Source: Seminavis robusta (lineage: Eukaryota; Bacillariophyta; Bacillariophyceae; Naviculales; Naviculaceae). Taken from it: a stretch of DNA of 45,090 bases. Of this stretch, positions 30,444-41,068 are shown piece after piece; within the stretch, counting starts at the first letter, position 1; every line of letters starts with the position of its first letter. The notes below the pieces were generated by a model. It made no database searches, was not told where the DNA came from, and worked only from the letters and a program-made list of their open reading frames with translations. The position numbers and the translations under genes were made by a program. Location: positions 1 through 45,090 of the forward strand of contig CAICTM010000861.1 of NCBI GenBank assembly GCA_903772945.1. The letters run 5' to 3'.

Positions 30444-31439
30444 ATGTCGAGCAGGCAAGAGAAAGAAGAGCTTCAGGAAGAACTGGCGATGGCCATTGAT
30501 CTTCGGTCTTTGGAACATGTCGAGAAAGCGCTTGAGAAGGGAGCCGACCCTAGCCGCGTAGATGTATGGGGCACCTCACTCCTCACACCCTTGGACTTAG
30601 CTATCAAGGAGGGCGTCAAGGAAAAGGACGAATCCACGTTGGACATCATCCAAGCCTTGGCCCAGGCTGTCCCCTCCAAGGTGTGCCGTCAGGTTGCCAA
30701 GAATACATTGACCAGGATGAAAAGAACATCGCAGAATCCTTCGAATCCATACGATAGGTCTATTCCGACCATGGATCGAACTCGAAAAATCTGCAGGTTA
30801 CTTCTATCTGCTGCCCAAGAGCGGGATGAGGATTTCCACCACAAGACTCAGCCTACGCCAAGATCCACAGTTGGCACTTGGAAGGCATTGCTTTTCTCAG
30901 AAGACTTTAGTGATGTTACTTTTGTATTTGATTCGACGGACGATGTCTTGTATGCCCACAAATGCGTCCTTGCGGCATCTAGCAACTACTTTGCCGCCTA
31001 CTTCAAAGGTCCCTGGGGCAAGCTTAGCCAGCACAAGAGCGGAACCTGGAAGACTGACGTCCCTTATCCCGTCATGCGAGCCATACTGGCTTACATTTAT
31101 ACCGGTGACCTTGACGAGGTCGTTTTGTTAGAACCTCAGCAGCTGGGAGATTCCCTTGCCATTGCTGTCCAATATCAACTGAAGGATCTCCAAGACTATA
31201 TCGAGGCTGCCATGAAGAAAGCTATGAGTCTTAGCAGCGTCAAGGAAACACTTTTGATGGCCCATCTTCATGATCTCTCTGGTTTGAAGAATGCCTGTTT
31301 TGACTTTATCCGTAGGAACGCCGCAGAAGCACTCTTTGTGCCAGAAATAACAAGCATTGCTCAAGAGTACCCCGACCTTTGGTCCGAGACAGCCATGGCT
31401 GTGTCGGGACGAAAGAGACCCAGGGAAGACTCTGATTGA
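30444..31439 (+). CDS. Ankyrin-like plus BTB/POZ domain protein
   Basis: The 331-residue intronless protein starts at the ATG at 30444. The N-terminal ~70 residues look like one or two ankyrin-type helices (AIDLRSLEHVEKALEKGADP, then TPLDLAIKEGV). A canonical BTB domain spans about residues 150-255: LFSEDFSDVTFVFD, the hallmark YAHKCVLAASSNYFAAYF, and AILAYIYTGDLDEV. A BACK-like helical region follows (SSVKETLLMAHLHDLSGLKNACFDFI), then a basic tail (GRKRPRED). This is the classical substrate-adaptor layout for Cullin-3 E3 ligases (established for the family; not shown here). It is not a close relative of the VVGG-type BTB genes in this window, whose core sequence differs. Confidence 0.85.
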   Translation: MSSRQEKEELQEELAMAIDLRSLEHVEKALEKGADPSRVDVWGTSLLTPLDLAIKEGVKEKDESTLDIIQALAQAVPSKVCRQVAKNTLTRMKRTSQNPSNPYDRSIPTMDRTRKICRLLLSAAQERDEDFHHKTQPTPRSTVGTWKALLFSEDFSDVTFVFDSTDDVLYAHKCVLAASSNYFAAYFKGPWGKLSQHKSGTWKTDVPYPVMRAILAYIYTGDLDEVVLLEPQQLGDSLAIAVQYQLKDLQDYIEAAMKKAMSLSSVKETLLMAHLHDLSGLKNACFDFIRRNAAEALFVPEITSIAQEYPDLWSETAMAVSGRKRPREDSD

Positions 31440-31659
31440 TTGATTGAGTGAGCTCACTGCAGCCTACTACTAGCTAGTAGGAAAACGGACCAATGCTGAA
31501 CAGCTAGCTAGCTCGACCGAGTGCAAACTTTGGGTTTCGCTCTACAGCTGTGCATTCAATTACAGCGCACTGAACCAATAAGTTCAACGTCTCAGAAAAC
31601 AAGCACTTATAGGTTGCTTAAATTTCAAAAACAGGGCTACAAAGTAATTCTTGAGGCAA

Positions 31660-34600
31660 TCATCGGTAGCACCTGTCGCAACAGGCACAATGCATTGCAG
31701 CGTGGCAGTCTGCTGCAAAAATTGACAGCTTGGACTTGCTGCGAGAGCCACGTAGATCACAAATCTCGCCTGGTATGGTCCCCGTAAACTTGCTGTTGTA
31801 GAGCATCAGCTTCTCTGCAAGCAAGCAAGCAAGAAGAGAGGCGAGAGTGGACAGATGGAGATGAGCCAATTGGGCGGTCGTTGGCGAAACTCGAACGAAA
31901 TGATCTTTCAGGCTACCGGTACGTACCGAGATTCTGACACTCCCCCAGTTGCTTTGGAACAGTGCCGGTCATGAAGCTGTCTTGCACTTGAAAGTCTCTC
32001 AACCTGGAGAATCCATTGATCTCTTCTGGGATAGATCCCATCAAGTCATTGTCATACTGATGGTGTTGCAGTGGTCAAGTCAGAAACGGAATGCCACAAC
32101 GCTACCAGCTCACGTCCGCGCGCACGTACCAGATGGAAGATTTCCAGGCTTTTCATGTTCCACCATTCTTCTGGAATAGCACCACGGAACAAGTTTGTGT
32201 TGATTTTGAGGATCTCTGCATGCGGCAAGAACGAGGACCGATTGTGAGAGTTTTGCGCATCACCCAAGAAGCGCGGTCGACAGGCTATCGGGTCTACCGA
32301 AGCCAGGAATGGCACTTACTCAGGTTGGTCAGAGCCCCCAGAGATGTGGGTATCTTGGCCGGTTTCTCTGGTTCATCATGATATTGTCCAAATGTGTTGT
32401 TCCGTATATCCAAGACCTGCAAGCTGTGCAAACGACCAAAGATGTCCGGGACAGGTCCTTGGAACTTGTTGACGCCCAACTCGAGCCGTTGTAATTTATG
32501 CAAGGAATCCATCTCTGGGGGCAGAGTACCCTCGAGGCGGTTGGAACCCAAGGAAAGTTCGACTAGATTTCTGTTGCGAGTTAAGTGAAAAGGAATCTCT
32601 CCAGACAACTGGTTGAGAGCCAGCTTCAGAAAGCCTGGTTGGATTGTGTGGCCAGACAGAAGCAAAGAGGATCATAGTATGAGACGTTGCGCGAAGTCTC
32701 AGCACAATCCCGTCCGTCGGCACTTACGCAAGGTGGGGATAGGAGAGGTATCTCGAATCGACCCTGTCAGCATGTTGTCCTGGGCACTAAAGAGTTGCAG
32801 GCTAGTGAGTCGTCCAATCGACGTTGGGATCTCTCCTGTAAAGAGGTTACCGTCGAGGGTGAAGTTTTGTAGGTGTGCAAAACTACCAAGAGAATCAGGC
32901 AACGTGCCACTCAGACGGTTCTTGGAAAGATCCAACGTGATCAGATGGGACCACGAAATTCTAGTATCCCACAAGACGCCAGGAATCTCCTGGTGCAAAT
33001 GGTTGTAAGACAGATCCAAGTGCTCTAGCTCACGAAGCGCACGGAGTTCAGAAGGGAGTTGTCCGGTCAGGTGATTGCGCTGCAAGTGGATGGAGCTGAC
33101 ACGACCAGAACGATGACATTGCACTCCATACCACTGGCATACATTTGCCTCAGTCATCCAGCCAGAGCTGTGCTGCCACCCACTGCTCTGCTCGTCGTTG
33201 TTCGAGGTGACCAGAAAGGCAGCTTGCATGCTCTCATCTCGATCCAACAGATGGGGGTTGATCCTCAAGGCCGCTTGCAAACTTTTCGAATCGACCGTGT
33301 CTTCTCTGTGCAACATGGCAGTGCTGGTATTGTTGTTCAAACTGGATGAATGATGTGTGGAATAGAAGAAGACAACCAGGGCATATCGCTCGAGCAAGTC
33401 GATGTGTGCAGTATCTGAAAAGTCAAGTGGATCGAGTCTCGCTGGATCTGTCTCGCACATCCACTCTAGGGCCTTGTGGGCAAGACTGGTCTCATCGTCC
33501 AAGTCTCGGGCAGAGCTAATGTGGGCATGAAGAATGATGGATTCGATGGCCCTCCACCGAGGGCTGTTATGGTGTCGTTGCTCGAGCTCATAATGAGCTG
33601 TCGTGGTGGGCAAGAAAGATGGTGTCGTCGAGGGCATCAAAGGTGAGTCAGAAGGTGTCGTCGTGGGCATCAAAGGAGCGTCAGATGGTGTTGTAGAGGG
33701 CTTCAAGGATGCGTCCGATGGTGCTGTAGAGGGCATCGCTGTTGCTTCAGAAGAGTCCTGATCTTCACCGCTCTTGATTTGCAAAGGCGGCGAGTGCAAT
33801 CGCTTTGGTGGCAAAGACGGCATCGCCTCATGTTGCGATATGACAGGCGACAAAGAAGGTGTCGCAGAAGGCAAAATGAGCGTTTCTGCCATTGCATCTG
33901 AAGAGTTCAGGTCTTCACCGCCCTTCTCCGCCGAAATGGAGCCCCCAGGCATTGGAATGACCCCTGCCAAGACTAAGACAACGACCAATAACACTGTCGT
34001 CAAACAGAGACACTGACAACAGGCCATCATGGAAATTTCCATTTCTTCTTCATCGTCATCGTCCTTGGAACCTTCTTCTCGAATCGTCTTGTCCCCTTCA
34101 TCTTCTTGTTCTTTACGGATACGGAAACTGTTGCCCAAGAAGATTTCTGTCATATCTCTTGAAAGGGTACGCAAGATGTTCTTTCCCCCTCCTCCTCCCT
34201 TTGCTCGGCGAAATCGACGGGGACGTGCGTCGCCACCCTCTGCAAGTGTTCCCGATCCTTGTGTCGATCCAAATCGACCGGACGTAGTAAAGCGTTGTCT
34301 ACGTCGTTCGGCAATGGTACTGCTATCGTCCGTCATGGCCATCAGATTCACACTCTGATCGACGTGTTCAAACCGCTTTTTCTTTCCGAAAACCCCCTCC
34401 TGTTGATCGTTTCGCCGCATATGAGCAGGGCGTCCGTAGGTGCTAGTCAGGTCCAAGTCGGAACCCGCCGCACTAGTAGTTCCGGTTGCCGTGGTGCTCG
34501 ACGCAGCACCACTCGTGCTGGCAGTTTGTGCCGTGCCTCGACTGCTGCCCGAGGGTGATCCCCAAAACAAACTCGACGAAGCCTGGAGCGACGTGTGATG

Positions 34601-35074
34601 CGGAGCAGCCTGTTCCTTATGTCGGGCAGTTTGCTCCATTTCGGCCGTGTAACGATCCAATAGCGCATTGGGCGAGAACCCCGAGCTGTCGCGACGCGAG
34701 GAATCATCCAAGTCTACTGAAGTACTGGCCCAATCCAGAGCGGCATTGCGAGTGGTGCGAGTACTAGTACCTCTCATGGAATTTGTCGGCATGGCTTCTC
34801 GAATGGACATCTTCTGTTCTTCTGTTTGGTGCGACGATGATCGAGGAGGTTTACTCTTAATAGCGCCACTCGTCGTCATGGCAGCTCGATTGGCACGACG
34901 ATTACCGCGGTCAGAAGTGGGTTCTGACACGTTGCGATGTGTAAGAGGTTTTTCTACAGCTGCGGTCGATCGCGGACCTATAGCCGATGTGGCATGAGCC
35001 GGGATGTTGCGGCTTCGAGCTCGTTCCCTCTTGGGAGACGTTGGCGTTGTCGGTGTCGGTGATGGTGGCGACAT
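31660..35074 (-). CDS. Leucine-rich-repeat single-pass membrane protein, five exons
   Basis: The model is a 1010-residue protein with exons 35074-32728, 32634-32320, 32215-32130, 32056-31927 and 31814-31660. Introns are 93, 104, 73 and 112 nt; all have GT-AG ends (donors GTAAGT, GTAAGT, GTACGT, GTACGT) and compatible phases. The start is the ATG at 35074; an upstream ATG at 35170 is less likely. Residues 1-345 are a Ser/Thr/Arg-rich low-complexity region ending in an acidic run. A hydrophobic anchor lies at ~349-374 (LTTVLLVVVLVLAGV). Outside is a spacer with PSTTPSD-type repeats (~446-493), a cap with CQWYGVQC (~646-653), then plant-type LRRs (LDLSYNHLHQEIP, LDLSKNRLSGTLP, LTGEIP-like). It ends in a Cys-rich cap (CHAAMHCACCDRC). 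There is no kinase domain. It is probably a surface receptor or adhesion protein; ligand unknown. Confidence 0.85.
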
Positions 35075-35651
35075 GGTTGTATTGTAAGTTTCTATACTCC
35101 GGTAACCAACTGAAGCTGCAAACAGATCATGAACATCAACTACCATTGGAGCGCCGTGCCGACCATGCATCAAATCGTCGAGTTGGCATTGTTTGCAAGG
35201 TTTTAGACGGAAGTGGTCGAGAGTTTTACCGGGTGCAAAATGCTCGATCGGAAAGATACGCTCGAGGTGGGCAACTGGTACAAAAGATACTTAGAGAGAC
35301 GTCTATGCAAAGCTTTAATGACTTGTAGTATGTTAAATCTAAGAATGATTCGATTTAATCCATTTAATCATTCTTGAGCACAAAAGGGTTTTTAGACTCC
35401 GTCACTTTTCCCTTGGCCTTTCCACATCAATGAATGCCATCCTCATTCTGCAGGATTACACACAACAATAGAAATGATGGGGACCAACCACAGCCTCCAT
35501 TGTCCTGGTTCATCTCCTCGGAAAGACTCTTCGTGCACTCCCAACGGATCTGAAACAATTAGTCTTGAATCTCCTTGTAGGCTTCATGGACTATGCAACC
35601 ATGTATTAGTTTTGTTAGTAAATTTTGTTAGTAAAAAATATGCAATAACAA
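35075..35651. other. Spacer between the two tandem LRR genes
   Basis: Contains the promoter of the 5-exon LRR gene next to 35074 and the 3' end of its tandem neighbour. An inverted AT-rich ATTCTTAGA/ATTCTTGAG-like pair lies near 35340-35375. No gene seen. Confidence 0.45.
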
Positions 35652-38120
35652 TTAGCTACGGGTAGAGTTGCACTCCCCACATGCATCACATCCACATAGA
35701 TCAGTGGAAGAGCAGGCAAAGTTCATTTTTTCCACATCGTAGCAAATCGAAATTATCCCAAAGTAAACATTGCAGATATAGGACATGTCCCACACCTTTT
35801 CACAAAGTGCTTCTGGAATAGACCCCGAAAGAGAGGTGTTGGACAAAGTAAGGTGATCCAGGGCAGCCATACTGGTCAGGCTTTCAGGGACTCCGCCAGT
35901 CAGATTGTTGTCATGGAGAAACAGCTCAGTCACATTGCTCAAAAGCCCAAGCTCGGACGGTATGCTGCCAGAGAATCTGTTTTGAAAAAGCCACAGCAGC
36001 TCGAGGGAAGTCAAAAGGCCTAGCTGCGATGGCAGTGAACCTTCCAGATTGTTGTTGTTTATCTTGAGGAATGTCACCTGTCCCCAACTCTCAAAGATTG
36101 AGCCTGGAAGTGTTCCGGTAAACCTGCTGCCATTCATCCAAGCCATTGTCAAATCTGTTCATTGTGGGAAGAAGTATTTCAATGTGAGGGCACGATGGGC
36201 AGCATAAACACACACAAAAGCTGGGCAGCGATCCTACTTTTAAACAGTCCAAACTCTGTAGCGATTGTACCCGTAATGGCATTGTCATCAATGTCTATTC
36301 TCCTCTGCTCACACCAGAGGGCAATTCTGATGGTTAGCGTGATTGCTGTGAAGACATGGATCAACCTGTTCTGAACTTACCATGTTTGTCAATTTTAAAA
36401 ACTCGCTTGGAAGAGATCCGGTGATTTGGCAGGCCCACACATTGAACCTTCTCAGGTTAGAGAGCAAGCCAATTTCTGTTGGAATTGAAGTATTGAGTGG
36501 AATGTGATGGAGATTGATGCAATCCAACTTGGTCATTTGGCCAATCTCTGAGAGAAGTTTTCCACCGGAAAGTCCTTCCAGACCCTCTGCTCTTAATGTG
36601 ACCATGTTGGTCAACCTGTATAGCTCCGTAGGAAGGGTTCCTGACATGCCGGGACAGTATCGCAAACTTAGATGGTTAATGACCTCCAAGTTACCGAGTT
36701 CACTTGGGATTGACCCGGTGAACGGATTGCGGCCGAGCTCTAGGTGCAAAAGATTGGAGAGCTGTCCAATTTCCGTTGGGATTTGGCCTGAATGATGATT
36801 TCGGTCTGAAGAGAAAGTGCGTAGGTTGGTCAGCAGACCAATCTCAGATGGAATCAAGCCATAGAGATTTTCATTTGACCCAGCTTCCAGATACTGTAAG
36901 GAGTCACTCAACAAAGAGAGCTCTGGTGGGAGGGTTCCAACCATGTTGTTTTCTGTGAAAACCAAGTGCATGTACTGCCCATCAGCATTGCAGACAGAAT
37001 CTTGAAACTGACTTTCCGATCCCACTTCAGTGAGTAACCCTTCATGGAAGAAAAAATTCGTTGCACCACCCACAAGATTCCTGAAGTACCAGGAACATTC
37101 ATCCACATTGTAGCTGAGCCAATCCTCCTGGAGATTCCAGGCTTCCCCTCCTGTGCTGTAGTAGAACACAACCAAGGCAAAACGCTGCAGTATTTTCCAT
37201 TGGGGATAGGATGTCCTGTTGGGGTCAGTCAAAACCCAATCATAAGCTCTGGCTTGAGCCGAATAGGGATCTTCAAGTGCAGAAAGTGTGCTTCTGGGAA
37301 GCAAATCCCATGTATCAGCAAGAATTGTAGGGGCAGAAGTCGGGGAAGGTGTCGGGGATTCTGTCTCCATGAATTCCACCCCAATAGATGTAGGCTCTGC
37401 CATATCTTTGTTCTTTTCTGGGGCCAGAAAGGCAACAAGGATCATAATGACAGCAAATTGGAGGATTAACCCAAGAAGCAAAAATGTCTTGATTTTCTTT
37501 GACAAGCCATTTCTTTCAGCTTGTTGTTCTCCATCGACACTATGGGCTTGTGGTAGGAGATGATGGGGAAGGGCTTCTTCGACTGGGTTGGCCACAGCCA
37601 AGCCATTATTATGTTCCATCACAGGAGCAGTTTCACGAGCGGTTTCCGCTGGATCGTTTTGCTCGACATCGGCAGTTTCATGATTCGCTTGCATTGAGCT
37701 GACAACCAAGCGGGAGAGGGTGTTGGCTCGCTGGAGTTCCATACCAGGTGCGGCAGAATAGGCTCCTGGAAGCGTGATAACAGACTGCCGCTGCGGAGCT
37801 GTTGTTATTGGTGGCATGAATGTACCCGTAACACTGCCTGGGGCGTCTAAATCATCTGTGGACTCTGCCACATTATGTATGGCCTGCCTTGAATGAGGTT
37901 CTGTTTGTGCAGCCCCTTCATCCATCGTCGTCGTCGTGGAGTTGCCAAGCTTTTCAACATCAGTTTTCTTCTCGCTTACCACATCTGATTCCCCAGTTCT
38001 CGCTGTAGCCGTGTTCTCACTAACACCAACCATGATATCCTTCGTGTCACAAGCAGTGGCACCATTGCCTTCGAAGGCAATGGTGATATCCTTCTTGTCC
38101 TCCGCAACAGCTGTATCCAT
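35652..38120 (-). CDS. Leucine-rich-repeat single-pass membrane protein, three exons
   Basis: The model is 769 residues with exons 38120-36381, 36304-36238 and 36154-35652. Introns of 76 and 83 nt have donors GTAAGT and GTAGGA and acceptors GAGCAG and AACAG; phases 0 and 1 match. The N-terminal ~205 residues are acidic and Thr/Ser-rich (cytosolic by analogy). The membrane helix is at ~212-232 (FLLLGLILQFAVIMILVAFL), followed by a short Pro/Ser/Thr stalk. A domain with RFALVVFYYSTGGEAW and CSWYF comes next, then LRRs of the LTNLRTF..IPTEIGQLSNL type. A Cys-rich C-terminal cap (CSSTDLCGCDACGEC) closes the protein. It has the same architecture as the upstream LRR gene, so they are likely ancient tandem duplicates. 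No kinase; ligand unknown. The middle exon encodes almost exactly one repeat. Confidence 0.85.
38033..38099. repeat. Duplicated 17-codon unit with an exact 24-bp palindrome
   Basis: Inside the first codons of the LRR gene, TGATATCCTTCNTGTC occurs at 38033 and again at 38084, a 51-bp period (17 codons). Between them, bases 38061-38084 form a perfect 24-bp palindrome centred on TTCGAA (half-site ACCATTGCCTTC). Confidence 0.8.
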
Positions 38121-38854
38121 TCTTTCGTCAGACGTTGTTTAGAGGGTTGACTCTGGTGATCTAGGACTATAGAACGGTTGTTTCTTCTGTTGCTCTGACA
38201 ATGGGGAGAGCGATGGGGTGCTTGCAAGAGGGCAAGGGCTGCGAGCTGCGAGGGCAAATAGGTTGATGACTCGACGCTCGTCAGTGGTCAGAGGACAAGG
38301 TGGCAAAAACTTCCATGAGATTTATGCGGAGAAAGAGAAGTGCTCTTTCTCTGCCAAAATGCAATAAATCTTTACTTTCCGAACGACGTCGAATTCAGAT
38401 GCCAGCTACTGACGTGTACTAATTTAAATAAACCACAGTTGCAGATACGTCTCCCCTTGCAGCAGCGTGCGTCGATCGTAGTGTCCCGCCGGCATGGTAC
38501 ACTCATGGTATTGTAGGCATTCAAGTTGAACACCTACGCGTATGATGTCATAGTTGTCGGGGTTATCCTTCTACCCTTCAGCCAACAGCCAAAGATTCGA
38601 TTCGATTCAGAGGAGCTCTTGTCACTGTAGCGGTACTGTACCCAAGCCACAAGCCACAAGCCACGACGATGCTTAGGATCTTCGCTGAGTAACGGTATCT
38701 GTATTCGTAGAGCTATCTTTGAAAGCCACATGGATTTGTTTTCGATTCAGACTACAAGCATATAGTAAAGCATTCCTGCGTTTTCACCCGCTAGCTAGAA
38801 GGCACTGAATTTTAAGTACTTTAGTTTTCTTGGCTACTGGACTGCCTGCGACTA
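38121..38854. other. Intergenic region between LRR and glycosyltransferase genes
   Basis: Holds the LRR promoter (next to 38120) and the 3' end of the glycosyltransferase gene. A CCACAAGCCACAAGCCACGA run lies at 38646-38665. No gene seen. Confidence 0.45.
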
Positions 38855-40018
38855 TTAATATTGTTGGTGGTCCTCGTGGTCCAAATCGTACAGATATTGA
38901 ATGCAAGATCCTTGATAGACATTGCTTCGATCCATGTACGCCCAATGAATGATACCACTTTGAAGGTGCAATCGCTCCTTTTTGGAGATCATGGTCCCAT
39001 TGTGCGGGACCAATTCGTTCATGCCTCCCGGTATCGTGTAGACGTCGCTGCGGGCAACTTTGGTGGCCGTCTTGTTGTGATAACCGACATGTGTTCCCGC
39101 TTGAAAAATATCCACCTTTGGTCCATTGGGTACGAATCCCCACGACAAGGCTTGTCCGTATCCGTGCTTGAGCGCATCGGGTCCCGTCACAAAGACCACC
39201 TTGACCGTGGCGAGATTGTCCAAAGCGCGTAACCGTGCCATGATCTCGTACAGGGTAAAGTAGGCAATGGGGTGTGTGGGTATCATGGCAAAGAACCATT
39301 GACTCGGTCGGTTCCAGTTGTCACTCATAAAAAAGGCATCGTCGTTGACACCAATGGGCTGGGTTTCGGTAAATTGTGTTGATGGCCACACATCGATATC
39401 GGTATACATGCCACCGTACAAGTAGACCACGAGAATGCGCCAAACATCAATCTTCATGGCTCCCTTGTACTTGACGCAGTTCATGAGTTTACGAAGATGA
39501 GGAAACTCGTGCCAGTCTCCATCCAAGAGCGCATCCACGGCCTCGTCGTCGTGAAAGTAGATTTCATGGTAGGGAAACTGCGTCTTCCAGCGGTCCAAGG
39601 TTTCTACGACATCTTGGGGAGCACATCGAGATTTCATGGTCATGTGGATGATTCGGGGAATGCGACGTGGTGTTGCTGTGTTGTTGGTACGATTGGGAAT
39701 GTAGTTGGGAAGGGGTATCAAGGGTGCCGGACACTCTAGAGAAGAAACGTCGTCGCCTCTGGTAAGAGTTTGCAACGGAAGCAGATCATTGGTCCTGGTC
39801 AACAATCGTGCTGATTTTCCGTCGTTCTTGGGTTTGGCAGTTTGGTGGTCATGCTGGTAGAACCGATAGTAGGTATCGACCGAGTTCAGATTCGCTAGAA
39901 CCCTCTGTGGATCCAGCCGGGTAATATTTGTTATCGTGAATAGTCCTATCACAACCAATGCATTGGTAAGTACCCGCTTGGTCCCCGGTTTGCTTTCGGA
40001 TTGGGATGTCGAAGACAT
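38855..40018 (-). CDS. GT32-type (OCH1-like) glycosyltransferase, type II membrane protein
   Basis: The 387-residue protein starts at the ATG at 40018; the frame extends five codons further to a TTG. A short cytosolic tail and one hydrophobic segment (VLTNALVVIGLFTITNI, ~16-32) predict Golgi type II topology. The catalytic region opens with RRIPRIIHMTMKSRC. It then has the family layout WKTQFPYHEIYFHDDEA, the block KIDVWRILVVYLYGG and the metal/nucleotide-sugar binding DxD motif in YTDIDVW (~207-209). A conserved end follows (VTGPDAL, then WAYMDRS). GT32 enzymes transfer mannose or galactose to glycans or lipids; the acceptor here is unknown. A retrotransposon fragment lies just upstream of its start. 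Confidence 0.87.
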   Translation of the reverse strand: MSSTSQSESKPGTKRVLTNALVVIGLFTITNITRLDPQRVLANLNSVDTYYRFYQHDHQTAKPKNDGKSARLLTRTNDLLPLQTLTRGDDVSSLECPAPLIPLPNYIPNRTNNTATPRRIPRIIHMTMKSRCAPQDVVETLDRWKTQFPYHEIYFHDDEAVDALLDGDWHEFPHLRKLMNCVKYKGAMKIDVWRILVVYLYGGMYTDIDVWPSTQFTETQPIGVNDDAFFMSDNWNRPSQWFFAMIPTHPIAYFTLYEIMARLRALDNLATVKVVFVTGPDALKHGYGQALSWGFVPNGPKVDIFQAGTHVGYHNKTATKVARSDVYTIPGGMNELVPHNGTMISKKERLHLQSGIIHWAYMDRSNVYQGSCIQYLYDLDHEDHQQY

Positions 40019-40130
40019 GGTTCTAGCTAGCAATTGCTATTCTTGTGTCTTTGTTTTGTATGCCATGTGCTACCTCCTACTTGGCCGTTGCTTTTTCTTT
40101 GTGGCCTAATTTTTCAGATCTGCACCCGAC

Positions 40131-40496
40131 ATGCTCCCGCGACCAAAAGCAATTGCCTTGCCGGTGCCCGTACGGTACACCCTTTTCGAACCAACCTTTG
40201 CGGCTTTGCGGAACCCCTGTCTTTCCCAACACCGCCACTTTACTCCGTTTGTTGTCTCTGCTGATGGTCTCCTTGGGGCCGAAGCTGAGGCACTCGCGAA
40301 ACGTATTTCCGCTTTGCTCGCTGCAAAGTGGGAACGCCCTTACTCAGTGGTGCGTGGCTACGTTAATGCTCGGCTCAGCCTAGCTATTTTTCGGGCCCGC
40401 CACCTCTGCATGCGTGGCTCTCGTGTCCCTGCTGGCACAATGAGCTACCGTCGTTCTCTCTGGGATGCCAATGGTGCACTTGCACTCTTCCGCTAA
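40131..40496 (+). pseudogene. Retrotransposon RT C-terminal fragment
   Basis: A 121-residue frame. From about residue 37 it carries HFTPFVVSADGLLGAEAEAL, KWERPYSVVRGYVNARLSLA and RARHLCMRGSRVP, ending LALFR. I recognise this as the C-terminal tail that follows the reverse transcriptase in diatom retrotransposon proteins. The sequence before residue 37 is garbled, and related fragments sit in another frame (about 40090-40190), so the 5' part is decayed. It is unlikely to be functional. A related tail occurs in the insert at 29458-29656. Confidence 0.65.
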
Positions 40497-41068
40497 TTTT
40501 GCTCCCTTGTCCTTCCTGGTTTTCCTCCATGCACCCCCCTTCCCTGCCCCCCTTGTTTTGCCCTGCTCGCGTCCTCATTGCTCTCCCCGTATGCCCACCA
40601 CACCAGCCACCCACCACCGCAGCCACTGCTTTGCCTAGCCTCGCCCCCCTCGCTCCTTAACGTATCTATTTAGTATTTAGTTATTACCTTTGCGGAACTG
40701 CATACTGGAACAAGAGCTATTAAGTATGCTTCCTTGCCTGGAATGGTACACGTTTCATGAAATCTATTTTACGCGTTTTTCCTTTGCTATCCGTGACAAC
40801 TTGGTCTTTCGGTGGCCCGGTTCTTGATTATTGAGCAGTCGTTCGGTCCACTGTTTGCTCCCTCTCTCTGCCCTCATGCCCGGCCATTGATCTGCTCGGT
40901 GGCGACCACACACCTTGGACCAGGACCTGTCCAGTGCGTTCCGCCCTATCTTCGCCCCGCCACTATTGTAGGCTCAAACAAGGCATGCTTGGGCTTGGGC
41001 CGAACATGGTGTGCTCCCGAAGAAGAAAAGCGCAGAACATGTAGTCCATCGCCCTGTTCTTTAGCAAA
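40497..41068. other. Pyrimidine-rich spacer after the RT fragment
   Basis: C/T-rich sequence (40500-40660) that may be the 3' UTR of the retroelement, then ordinary spacer to the 3' end of the monooxygenase gene. No gene seen. Confidence 0.4.

Noticed and set aside
31440..31659. Separate small gene between the ankyrin-like/BTB gene and the LRR gene
   Set aside because: Only spacer; the plus-strand frame at 31521-31787 is antisense to the last LRR exon.
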